Assembly (NCBI RefSeq): GCF_003583935.1
Contig: NZ_QYRN01000007.1
Span: 235,115 to 299,114 of the forward strand
Reading direction: 5' to 3'
Length of the DNA stretch: 64,000 nt
Origin: Aureimonas flava
GTDB taxonomy: Bacteria; Pseudomonadota; Alphaproteobacteria; Rhizobiales; Rhizobiaceae
Part shown: piece by piece, positions 17,807-24,862 of the stretch
Numbering within the stretch: the stretch's first letter is position 1
Layout of the letters: each line of letters opens with the position of its first letter
Made by a program: the position numbers and the translations under genes
Notes under the pieces: model-generated
What the model was told of the DNA's origin: nothing
Databases searched by the model: none
What the model saw: the letters and a program-made list of their open reading frames with translations, nothing else

Positions 17807-19308
17807 CAGAACGCCTCCTGCTGCATATGGCCGCCGGCGGCCTTCACGAGGTCCACCACGGGGCCGAGGTCGAAGATCGCCTGGCCCTCCCGCCCGATCG
17901 GAAGCGTGTCCCGCACGCCCTGCGCGAGCGCGCGCAGGCCCTCGCCGATCTCGCCCACGGGAACGTCGCGGCGATGCACGGCCCAGACCGCGCAGGCGGT
18001 CTCCAGCGCCACCACGGTCCAGGCGGACTCGAAGCTGCGCACGGTCTCGGCGATCGACTGCGGCGCGTTGCCGCCGACATCCTCGACGCCGTCGTCGAGC
18101 TGGCCGGAATAGTTCAGGAGGGCCGGCCCGGCGGCCTGCCGCACGGCGCTCACCTTGGCGCCGGCGATATGGCCGAAGTTCAGGAATTGGACGCCGCCGA
18201 TCGCGCCCGGCTCGGCGGCGAGGCTGGTCGGCAGGCCGGTGAAGCTCGGCCACTGGATCTTGTGGATGCGCTGGCCGGACGCCTCGATCACCTTGGCGAG
18301 CGCCAGGCGGAGCGTGTCCATGGCGAGGCAGCAGGCGCTGCTCTCCATGTTGCCGTGCGACAGGAACTCGCCCGTCTCCGCGTCGATCATCGGGTTGTCG
18401 CACAGCGCCGAAAGCTCCGCGGTGAAGATCGATTCGGCGAAGGCGTAGGCCGCCTCGGCCGCGCCGTGGATCTGCGGAACGCAGCGGAAGCTCAACGGGT
18501 CCTGGAGGAAGCGCGCCTCGCCCTCCCGCAGGAGCCGGCTTCCCCGCAGGGCCGCCCTCAGCGCCTGTCCGGTGCGGATCTGGCCGGGCTGGCCGCGCCC
18601 GAGGTCGACCTCCTCGCGCCACGAGCGCAGGTTGCCCCGGAACCCTTCCATGGACAAGGCGGCGGCGAGATTGGCCGCGTCGAGCAGCGCGCGCGCCTCC
18701 AGAAGGGCAAGGCACCCTTCCGCCAGCATCAGGCTGTTGGAATTGAGGAGCGAGACCGCCTCCTTGGCGGCGAGCCCGTCCAGCGGCCGCGGGCCGCGTC
18801 CGCCGGGTCCGAGCCCCGCGCGGCCGATCAGCGGCGCGGCGAGCTGGCTCATGGCGACGATGTCGGAGGCGCCCACCGAGGATCCGAGCCGTGCCCCCGG
18901 CAGATCGTCGGCGCGCAGTCGCTCCAGGAGGCTCTCGACCAGCACCGGTCGGACGCCCGAGCGCCCCCGCGCGAACAGCGAGAGCTGGATGGCCAGGGCG
19001 ATCCGCACCACCGCCTTCGGCGCGTCCGGCCCCGGCGCCAGCGTCGCATGCCCGGTGATCATCATGTCGTTGTAGCAGGCGATCGCCGCCCGATCCACGG
19101 CGAAGTCCTTCTGGCTGCCGACGCCGGTGGTGATGCCGTAGGCCGGGACCGCCTCGTCCACCAGCCGGTCCACCACCCGGCGCGCCGCCGCGACCCGCTC
19201 GCGGGCCGCCTCCGACAGGTCGAACCGCGCCGTGCCGGCTGCGATGGCCGCGACGTCGCGGAGCGTCAGCGGAGCGTCGCCGAGCGAAAGGGTCGATGAG
19301 GACGGCAT
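17806..19308 (-). CDS. Second MIO-less histidine ammonia-lyase homologue
   Basis: A 500-residue member of the aromatic-amino-acid-lyase family. The catalytic tyrosine is Y57 in PAYGITTGVG, and the SLLNSNSLMLAEG helix is recognisable. At the MIO site it reads SSVGASDIVAMSQ (A147-S148-D149): the glycine of Ala-Ser-Gly is missing and the loop is one residue short, as in the lyase at 10539-12083. Both share a D-I-x-x-M-x-Q signature in place of G-D-L-x-P-L-x-H, so they belong to one MIO-independent subgroup. It starts an operon with UbiD and UbiX. An upstream in-frame ATG at 19341 with GGGGA before it is an alternative start. The substrate is unknown: a histidine betaine, S-methyl-ergothioneine or another methylated imidazole amine. 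Confidence 0.75.
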   Translation of the reverse strand: MPSSSTLSLGDAPLTLRDVAAIAAGTARFDLSEAARERVAAARRVVDRLVDEAVPAYGITTGVGSQKDFAVDRAAIACYNDMMITGHATLAPGPDAPKAVVRIALAIQLSLFARGRSGVRPVLVESLLERLRADDLPGARLGSSVGASDIVAMSQLAAPLIGRAGLGPGGRGPRPLDGLAAKEAVSLLNSNSLMLAEGCLALLEARALLDAANLAAALSMEGFRGNLRSWREEVDLGRGQPGQIRTGQALRAALRGSRLLREGEARFLQDPLSFRCVPQIHGAAEAAYAFAESIFTAELSALCDNPMIDAETGEFLSHGNMESSACCLAMDTLRLALAKVIEASGQRIHKIQWPSFTGLPTSLAAEPGAIGGVQFLNFGHIAGAKVSAVRQAAGPALLNYSGQLDDGVEDVGGNAPQSIAETVRSFESAWTVVALETACAVWAVHRRDVPVGEIGEGLRALAQGVRDTLPIGREGQAIFDLGPVVDLVKAAGGHMQQEAF

Positions 19309-19373
19309 GGGGCGGTTCCGGCTGGAAGGGGCATGTTGCATCGCAGTCCCCGGAGCCTAGCCGCCTTCACGCC

Positions 19374-19389
19374 GGCATGGGATATGCCG
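19374..19389. promoter_or_regulatory. Operator-like element upstream of the second lyase operon
   Basis: GGCAT-GGGAT-ATGCC is a perfect 5-bp inverted repeat with five-base spacing. It contains TGGGATATGCCG (19378-19389), identical to the element before the first lyase gene. It is about 66-81 bp upstream of the ATG at 19308. Confidence 0.5.
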
Positions 19390-19596
19390 ATATCGGTACA
19401 GGCGATGCCGCGGAAGGCCTCCGCTCGCGTGCCGTGCCGGCGCCGCTGGGAAGGCGCGCGCGAGTTTTCGGACGATGGCGGGAGGCACGGGGTCAGTTGG
19501 CAGGAGGGGAGCGGCGAGCCATCGGCCCGACCATGCCTATATCGAAGCCGCGACGCGTCGCCCTGATCTTACGAGCATGTTTGCAGTGTCGAAGGG

Positions 19597-19965
19597 ATGA
19601 ACGACGACACGGCCGTTGCCGCCCCCTCCACCCTTGCCCATGCCGACCGCCTAGCCGCCTCTCGTCCGCTGGTGTGTGCGGGCGCGGACGGCATGTCGTC
19701 CGGCGAGATCGCGCAGGCGCCGGCCGTGCCGCCGACGCACAGGAGCGTCCACCTCTCGGCGCTGGAGCGCGCTGGCCTCCTGCGCTCGTGGCGCGACGGA
19801 CGCCATGTCCTCTACGCCGCACACCACGAGCGCATGCGCCGGCTCCTCGCCTTCCTGACCGAGGACTGCTGCACGGGCATGCCTGAGATCTGCGGACCGT
19901 TCGGCGACCCGGCCCCGCGCACCTATCCGCCGGAGCCCGCCCGTAACCGTCACGGTCTTCCATGA
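19597..19965 (+). CDS. arsR: ArsR-family regulator, possibly degenerate
   Basis: A 122-residue protein resembling ArsR winged-helix repressors. The recognisable parts are DGMSSGEIAQ (turn helix), HLSALERAGLLRSWRDGRHVLYA (recognition wing) and the C-terminal TEDCCTGMPEICGP with a vicinal cysteine pair. The helix before the wing (PPTHRSV) and the N-terminus deviate from the family, so function is doubtful. It directly precedes a broken arsC frame and a truncated arsB-like start, so it is probably the best-preserved part of a decaying arsenic-resistance operon. The end of the frame overlaps the start of the arsC remnant. Confidence 0.55.
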   Translation: MNDDTAVAAPSTLAHADRLAASRPLVCAGADGMSSGEIAQAPAVPPTHRSVHLSALERAGLLRSWRDGRHVLYAAHHERMRRLLAFLTEDCCTGMPEICGPFGDPAPRTYPPEPARNRHGLP

Positions 19966-20355
19966 TTCCGCCTGCGGCACCTCGCGCATTGACTCGGAGA
20001 TGATCCGCCGCTCCGACCAAGCGCCCGAGGTGGTCGATTACCCGAAGATCCCGCCGAGCCGCGAGACGCTCACGGCGCGGATCCGCGCAACGGAGGCCTG
20101 CCCGCGCCATCTCCTGCGCGAGAAGGGCACGCCCTATTCCGAGCTTCGCCCCGACGACCCGACGCTGACCGACGAGGCGATCCTCGACGCGATGCTCGCG
20201 CATCCGATCCTCATCAACTGCCCCATCGTGGTCACGCCCCGGCGTGTCGCCTGTGCCGGCCGTCCGAAACCGTGCTGCGCCTGCTCGACCACCCCATCCC
20301 CCGCTTCGCCAACGAGGCCGGCGGGGTGGTCAGCGTCGGCATCCCGCAACGCTGA
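19943..20355 (+). pseudogene. arsC: Arsenate reductase ArsC, frameshifted and without a start codon
   Basis: The frame from about 19943 reads VTVTVFHDSACGTSR, with the catalytic cysteine of thioredoxin/glutaredoxin-type ArsC, then HLLREKGTPYSEL and LAHPILIN, all typical of the family. At the expected start the codon is GTA and no ATG/GTG/TTG is in a suitable place. Near 20244 the frame must shift by one missing base to continue as CRPSETVLRLLDHPIP through to the TGA at 20353-20355. The two defects together mark a pseudogene, apparently of recent decay because both halves stay well conserved. Confidence 0.8.
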
Positions 20356-20411
20356 CCGCGCTGGTGCGTTGGGCCGAATCTCTCCTTGAGCCGCCACCGC
20401 ATGGACATCCC

Positions 20412-20480
20412 ATGCTGGCCCTTGCGATCTTCGTCACCACCCTCGTTCTCGTCGTCGCGCTCCGGGCTTGGCCCACCCTT
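20412..20480 (+). pseudogene. Remnant of the 5' end of an ArsB-type efflux gene
   Basis: From the ATG at 20412 the translation MLALAIFVTTLVLV matches the usual beginning of ArsB arsenite permeases. After ~15 residues the similarity is lost and no membrane protein follows. Lying just after the arsC remnant, it fits a truncated arsB. The match is short, so the call is tentative. The rest of 20356-20632 shows nothing else recognisable. Confidence 0.4.
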
Positions 20481-20632
20481 GTTCGCTCGAAGAAGGGCGA
20501 CGCTTCCCGCGCGGCGTTTCCCATTGAGGCGAATGGCGGACGGCTCCCGTTTCCCTGCCGCCGCGAAGAATGCCGACGGACCGCCACCCCATGGCGCGGA
20601 AGCGGCTCACTAGGGCCGCCGCCGGCTTGCCT

Positions 20633-21736
20633 TCAGCCGGCGAGGCCCAGCCGCGACGCTTCGGGGTCGTAGGCGCGGCCGAACCGGTTGGCGAGCAGGT
20701 CGCCGAGGGCGATCTCCTCCTGGCGCACGAAGCCTCGGGTCGGCAAACGCCCCTCGGCCAGGAGATCGAGGACGCCGGCGATGCCGGCCGCGGTGGTGAT
20801 TTGGATCGCGCTCATGCGGCGCCCCGCCACCACGCCCGCGTAGATCTTGTTGGCGTAGGTCTCCTGCAGGTAGCGCCCCTCGCGCCAGCCGCACACTGTC
20901 ACGAACACCACCACCACGTCCTGCATGGTGGCCGGAAGGGCGTTCTCGAACAGGTCCTTCAGGACCTCGCGGCGGTTCTTCAGATTGAGGTCGTTGAGCA
21001 GCGCCTTGATGATGGTCTGGTGGCCCGGATAGCGGATCGTGCGGTAGTTCATGGTCCGCACCCGACCCGCCAGCGTCTTCGCCAGCGTGCCGAGGCCGCC
21101 CGACGTATTGAAGGCCTCGTAGGTCACCCCGTCCAGCGAGAATTCCTCGCGCTCTTCCATGGCGGGGACCGTGACGAGCCGTCCCTCCACGATCGCCTCG
21201 CAGGGCTCGATATACTCGTTGATCAGCCCGTCCGTGCTCCAGGTCAGGTTGTAGTTCAGGGCGTTGGACGGATATCGCGGCAGGGCGCCGACGCGCATGC
21301 GCACGCTGTCGAGCGTGTCGAAGCGGGCCGCCAGGTCGTTCGCGACGATCGAGACGAAGCCGGGCGCGAGGCCGCACTGGGGAATGAAGGCGCTGGACGC
21401 GCCCTCGGCCAGCGCCTCCACGATGCGGGTCGTCGCCACGTCCTCGGTCAGGTCGAGATAGTGCGTGCCGGCCTCGCGCGCGGCCTGCGCGATCCGGCCC
21501 GTGAGATGGAAGGGCGCTGCCGACAGAACCGCGAAGCGTCCGCGCAGCGCCTCCACCACGTCGCCGTGGTCGAGGATGTCGAGCGGCCGCGTGTGGATCG
21601 CCGGATGGCGCTCCACCTCGGCGAGCTGCTCCGCGCTGCGGTCGGCCACCGTGACGCGCCAGTCGCCCGTCGCCGCCAGCATCAGCGCCATGGCCCCGCC
21701 GATCTTGCCGGCCCCGATCACCACGACGTCCTTCAT
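20633..21736 (-). CDS. lysDH: L-lysine 6-dehydrogenase (saccharopine dehydrogenase family)
   Basis: A 367-residue NAD-dependent dehydrogenase with an N-terminal VVVIGAGKIGGAMALMLA Rossmann motif and a saccharopine-dehydrogenase-type C-terminal domain (YNLTWSTDGLINEYIEPC, then NTSGGLGTL). It closely resembles remembered Agrobacterium-type lysine 6-dehydrogenase, which deaminates L-lysine to 2-aminoadipate 6-semialdehyde (cyclising to piperideine-6-carboxylate). The ATG at 21736 follows a GAGGGAAC ribosome site. It is divergent from an Lrp/AsnC gene. The aldehyde dehydrogenase and HglS genes nearby supply later steps. A saccharopine-cleaving enzyme is the alternative, but no lysine-ketoglutarate reductase partner is present. 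Confidence 0.8.
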   Translation of the reverse strand: MKDVVVIGAGKIGGAMALMLAATGDWRVTVADRSAEQLAEVERHPAIHTRPLDILDHGDVVEALRGRFAVLSAAPFHLTGRIAQAAREAGTHYLDLTEDVATTRIVEALAEGASSAFIPQCGLAPGFVSIVANDLAARFDTLDSVRMRVGALPRYPSNALNYNLTWSTDGLINEYIEPCEAIVEGRLVTVPAMEEREEFSLDGVTYEAFNTSGGLGTLAKTLAGRVRTMNYRTIRYPGHQTIIKALLNDLNLKNRREVLKDLFENALPATMQDVVVVFVTVCGWREGRYLQETYANKIYAGVVAGRRMSAIQITTAAGIAGVLDLLAEGRLPTRGFVRQEEIALGDLLANRFGRAYDPEASRLGLAG

Positions 21737-21860
21737 ATCCCGTTCCCTCGCTCGGCCCCGACGGTCGCATCGTAAGGGCGGCTCGGGCCGATCAAAGCTG
21801 CGCATTGCTCGGATCGCCGAGCTCTTCTAGACAGATCGACGGGCGATTTCGGCAAGATGG

Positions 21861-22301
21861 GTGGATCGGTTGGAGATCACGTCCAAGGACAGGCAACTCA
21901 TCGCGCTTCTGGGCGAGAACGCGCGCGTGCCGGTCGCCACCCTCGCCAAGCGGCTGGGCGTCTCGCGCACCACGGCCCAGGCGCGGCTGGAGCGGCTGGA
22001 GCGGCTCGGCGTCATCACCGGCTACGGCGTGCGCCTGTCGGAAGCCTACGTCTCGGGCCTCGTGCGAGCCCATGTCCTCGTGACCATCGCACCGAAGTCG
22101 CTCGCGCAGGTGACGGCGGCGATCGGGCGTGTGGAGGCGGTGACGGCGCTTCACTCGGTCAGCGGCGCGTTCGACCTGATCGCGATGGTCGCGTCGCCTT
22201 CGATCGCCGAGCTCGACCGGCGGATCGACGAGATCGGCTCGATCGACGGCGTCGAGCGCACCCAGTCCTCGATCATCCTGTCGACCCGCATCGCGCGCTG
22301 A
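21861..22301 (+). CDS. Lrp/AsnC-family regulator
   Basis: A 146-residue regulator with an N-terminal winged helix (LAKRLGVSRTTAQARLERLERLGVITGY) and a C-terminal ligand-binding RAM domain (VEAVTALHSVSGAFDLIAMV). The GTG at 21861 is taken as the start; a TTG at 21870 is possible. It is divergent from the lysine dehydrogenase gene with 124 bp between, and 99 bp upstream of hglS, so a lysine- or aminoadipate-responsive control of both sides is likely. The call rests on family and position. Confidence 0.85.
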   Translation: MDRLEITSKDRQLIALLGENARVPVATLAKRLGVSRTTAQARLERLERLGVITGYGVRLSEAYVSGLVRAHVLVTIAPKSLAQVTAAIGRVEAVTALHSVSGAFDLIAMVASPSIAELDRRIDEIGSIDGVERTQSSIILSTRIAR

Positions 22302-22305
22302 CGCC

Positions 22306-22326
22306 GGCATTCCAAACCGGAATGCC
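22306..22326. promoter_or_regulatory. Perfect palindrome upstream of hglS
   Basis: GGCATTCC-AAACC-GGAATGCC has 8-bp perfect arms spaced by five bases. It begins four bases after the Lrp stop codon and 75 bp before the hglS ATG. No T-tract follows, so an operator is preferred over a terminator. The neighbouring Lrp or LysR protein would be the first candidate to bind it. Confidence 0.5.
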
Positions 22327-22400
22327 CCGATGAGCAGTGATGGCTTCTAGCGCGGCGCCCGGCGCGCTAGGCTCCGCGCCGATCTCAACGGAGCCGCCCC

Positions 22401-23804
22401 ATGACGTCCAGTTCCTTCGCCTCGCCGGACGCGATCCGCACCCGCTTCTCCCGGGCGATGTCCGAGATGTACCGGGCCGAGGTGCCGCAGTACGGGACGC
22501 TGATGGCGCTGGTGGCGGACGTCAACGCCGCGGCGCGAAGGGCAGACCCGGCGCTCGACCGGCGCCTCGCCGACAACCGCGAGATCGAGCGGCTCGACCT
22601 GGAGCGCCATGGGGCGATCCGGCTGGGCACCGCCGAGGAGCTCTTCACCATGCGCCGGCTCTTCGCCGTGATGGGCATGGTGCCGGTCGGCTACTACGAC
22701 CTGTCGGTGGCCGGCGTGCCGGTGCACTCCACCGCCTTCCGCCCCGTCGAGCCGGAGGCCCTCCGGCGCAATCCGTTCCGCGTCTTCACCTCGCTGCTGC
22801 GCCTCGACCTCGTGCGGGACGAGGCGTTGCGCGAGGAGGCCGCCGCGATCCTCGCCCGGCGCCGGATCTTCACCGACGGCTGCCTCGCGCTGATCGAGGC
22901 CGCCGAGCGCCGGGGCGGCCTGGACGACGAGGAGGCCGACCGCTTCGTGCGCGAGGCGCTCGAGACGTTCCGCTGGCACGGCGAGGCGACGGTCGCGGCG
23001 GAGGCCTACCAGCGCCTGCGGGCCGCCCACCCGCTGGTGGCCGACGTCGTGTGCTTCAAGGGGCCGCACATCAACCACCTGACGCCCCGCACCCTCGACA
23101 TCGACGCCGCCCAGGCCGGAATGCCCGAACGCGGCATCGCGCCCAAGGCGGTGATCGAAGGGCCGCCGCCGCGCCGCGTGCCGATCCTCCTGCGCCAGAC
23201 GAGCTTCAAGGCGCTTCAGGAGGGGATCGCCTTCAAGGGCGGGACGGGTGCCGGGACGGGCGACGCGGCAACCGACGGCACCCATACCGCCCGGTTCGGC
23301 GAGATCGAGCAGCGCGGCGTCGCCCTGACGCCCGAGGGGCGGGCGCTCTACGACCGGCTGCTCGACACGGTGCGCGGCGAGGTTCAGGTCAAGGCCGACG
23401 GCAGCAACGCCGAGGACTACATGGCCGCGCTCGCGCGCGTCTTCGCCGCGTTTCCCGACGACGAGGACACGCTGCGCCGCGCGGGGCTGGCCTATTTCCG
23501 GTATCGGGCGACCGGCAAGCCGGGCGCGCCCGCCACCCTCGACCTGGACCGGCTGATCGCCGCGGGTTTCGTCGCGGCCGAGCCGATCACCTACGAGGAC
23601 TTCCTGCCTGTCAGCGCGGCCGGGATCTTCCAGTCCAATCTCGGCGACGAGACGCAGCGCAACTTCGCCGCCCAGGCCAACCGCGCGGCCTTCGTGCGCG
23701 ACCTGGGCACCGAGGTGGCCGACGAGATCGCGCTCTACGAGGCCATGGATGCGCGCTCGCGGACGGACACCCTGGCCTCGCTCCGCCGAAGCGCGGTCGC
23801 CTGA
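22401..23804 (+). CDS. hglS: 2-oxoadipate dioxygenase/decarboxylase (DUF1338)
   Basis: A 467-residue DUF1338 protein of the HglS/YdcJ type. HglS is an Fe(II) enzyme that turns 2-oxoadipate plus O2 into D-2-hydroxyglutarate in lysine breakdown. Likely metal ligands are H109 (VPVHSTAFR), H223 and/or H226 (KGPHINHLTPR) and E301 or E303 (GEIEQRGVALT). The PVGYYDLSVAG and YEDFLPVSAAGIFQSNL segments are family marks. It is downstream of the Lrp gene and near the lysine 6-dehydrogenase and aminoadipate-semialdehyde dehydrogenase genes, which fits the D-lysine/aminoadipate route. Confidence 0.88.
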   Translation: MTSSSFASPDAIRTRFSRAMSEMYRAEVPQYGTLMALVADVNAAARRADPALDRRLADNREIERLDLERHGAIRLGTAEELFTMRRLFAVMGMVPVGYYDLSVAGVPVHSTAFRPVEPEALRRNPFRVFTSLLRLDLVRDEALREEAAAILARRRIFTDGCLALIEAAERRGGLDDEEADRFVREALETFRWHGEATVAAEAYQRLRAAHPLVADVVCFKGPHINHLTPRTLDIDAAQAGMPERGIAPKAVIEGPPPRRVPILLRQTSFKALQEGIAFKGGTGAGTGDAATDGTHTARFGEIEQRGVALTPEGRALYDRLLDTVRGEVQVKADGSNAEDYMAALARVFAAFPDDEDTLRRAGLAYFRYRATGKPGAPATLDLDRLIAAGFVAAEPITYEDFLPVSAAGIFQSNLGDETQRNFAAQANRAAFVRDLGTEVADEIALYEAMDARSRTDTLASLRRSAVA

Positions 23805-23849
23805 GGCGGGACGCGCCCCGCCGCCGAGGGGGGCAAGGCGCCGGGCCCG

Positions 23850-24749
23850 CTAGCGAAGCGCGGTCTTGCCGATGAGCCAGTCCACGAAGGCCGCGATCAG
23901 GGGCGTGTGCTGCAGCCGCAGCGGCGTGACCACGTAGTATGCGCCGCTGCCCGGCAGCGGCGGCTCGTCCAGCACGGCGAGCTGGCCGCTGGCGAGTTCG
24001 GTCTCCACCAGGAAGGTCGGCACCAGAGCGACGCCCATGCCGGCCACCGCCGCCTGGCTCGTCATGGCGAACTGGTCGAACAGCGGGCCGCGATAGGGGT
24101 GGGGGTGCGCCGCGCCGCGCGCCTGGAACCATTCGTGCCAGAGGCTCGGCCGGGACGCCTGCTGGAGGAGGGTGGCGCCGGCGAGGTCGGCCGCCGTGGC
24201 GATCGCGAACTCGCGGACGTAGCGGGGGCTGGCGACCGCCACGATGCTTTCGCGGCACAGGAACACGGGCTCGCCGTGAGGCCAGTTCGGCGCGCCGTAG
24301 TGAATGGCGACGTCCACCGCCTTGTCGCCGAAGTCGAACGGCTCGGGCTCGGTCGTCATGCTGATCGTGACGTCGGGGTGGAGCGCCAGGAACTCCGGCA
24401 GACGCGGGATGAGCCAGCGCGAGGCGAAGGTCGGCAGGACGGCCAGACGCAGCGCCGACTCGGCGCCCGCCGCGCTGATGATGCCGTGCGTCTCGGTCTC
24501 GTACTGGCGCAGGATCCGACGGGCCGAGCGCATGTAGCGCTCGCCGAGCCGCGTCAGCGTGATCCGCCCCCGCGTGCGGTCGAACAGGACGACGCCGAGC
24601 GTCTCCTCGAGCTGGCGGACCTGCTTCGACACCGCGCTCTGGGTCAGCGCCAGCTCCGCGGCCGCCATGGTGAAGTTGCCGTGGCGGGCCGCCGCCTCGA
24701 ACGTCGTCAGTTCCTGAAGCGACGGCATCAGGCTGCGTGCCAGCGGCAT
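23850..24749 (-). CDS. LysR-family regulator (GcvA-like)
   Basis: A 299-residue LysR protein. The N-terminal HTH is FEAAARHGNFTMAAAELALTQSAVSKQVRQLE, followed by a type-2 periplasmic-binding effector domain. The ATG at 24749 has a GGAGGG ribosome site at ideal spacing, better than two upstream in-frame ATGs (24779, 24806). It is divergent from the aminoadipate-semialdehyde dehydrogenase gene with a 113-bp gap. It probably regulates that gene and perhaps the lysine cluster. Serine/glycine-type GcvA function is not implied. Confidence 0.88.
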   Translation of the reverse strand: MPLARSLMPSLQELTTFEAAARHGNFTMAAAELALTQSAVSKQVRQLEETLGVVLFDRTRGRITLTRLGERYMRSARRILRQYETETHGIISAAGAESALRLAVLPTFASRWLIPRLPEFLALHPDVTISMTTEPEPFDFGDKAVDVAIHYGAPNWPHGEPVFLCRESIVAVASPRYVREFAIATAADLAGATLLQQASRPSLWHEWFQARGAAHPHPYRGPLFDQFAMTSQAAVAGMGVALVPTFLVETELASGQLAVLDEPPLPGSGAYYVVTPLRLQHTPLIAAFVDWLIGKTALR

Positions 24750-24862
24750 CGGGCCCTCCGTCCCATTCCATTTCGGCATAGGGTCACAACGCAGGGTCCC
24801 TTGCAACGGCGGTCCCGGTGGACGACATCCCCCCGAACCGTCATCGCCATGGGATTTCAGAC

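Noticed and set aside
17806..19308. Histidine ammonia-lyase HutH
   Set aside because: The MIO-forming glycine is missing (A-S-D instead of A-S-G-D) and the downstream genes are UbiD and UbiX rather than hut genes.
20633..21736. Homospermidine synthase or carboxynorspermidine dehydrogenase
   Set aside because: These share the saccharopine-dehydrogenase fold, but the length, the STDGLINEYIEPC segment and the lysine-catabolic neighbours favour lysine 6-dehydrogenase.
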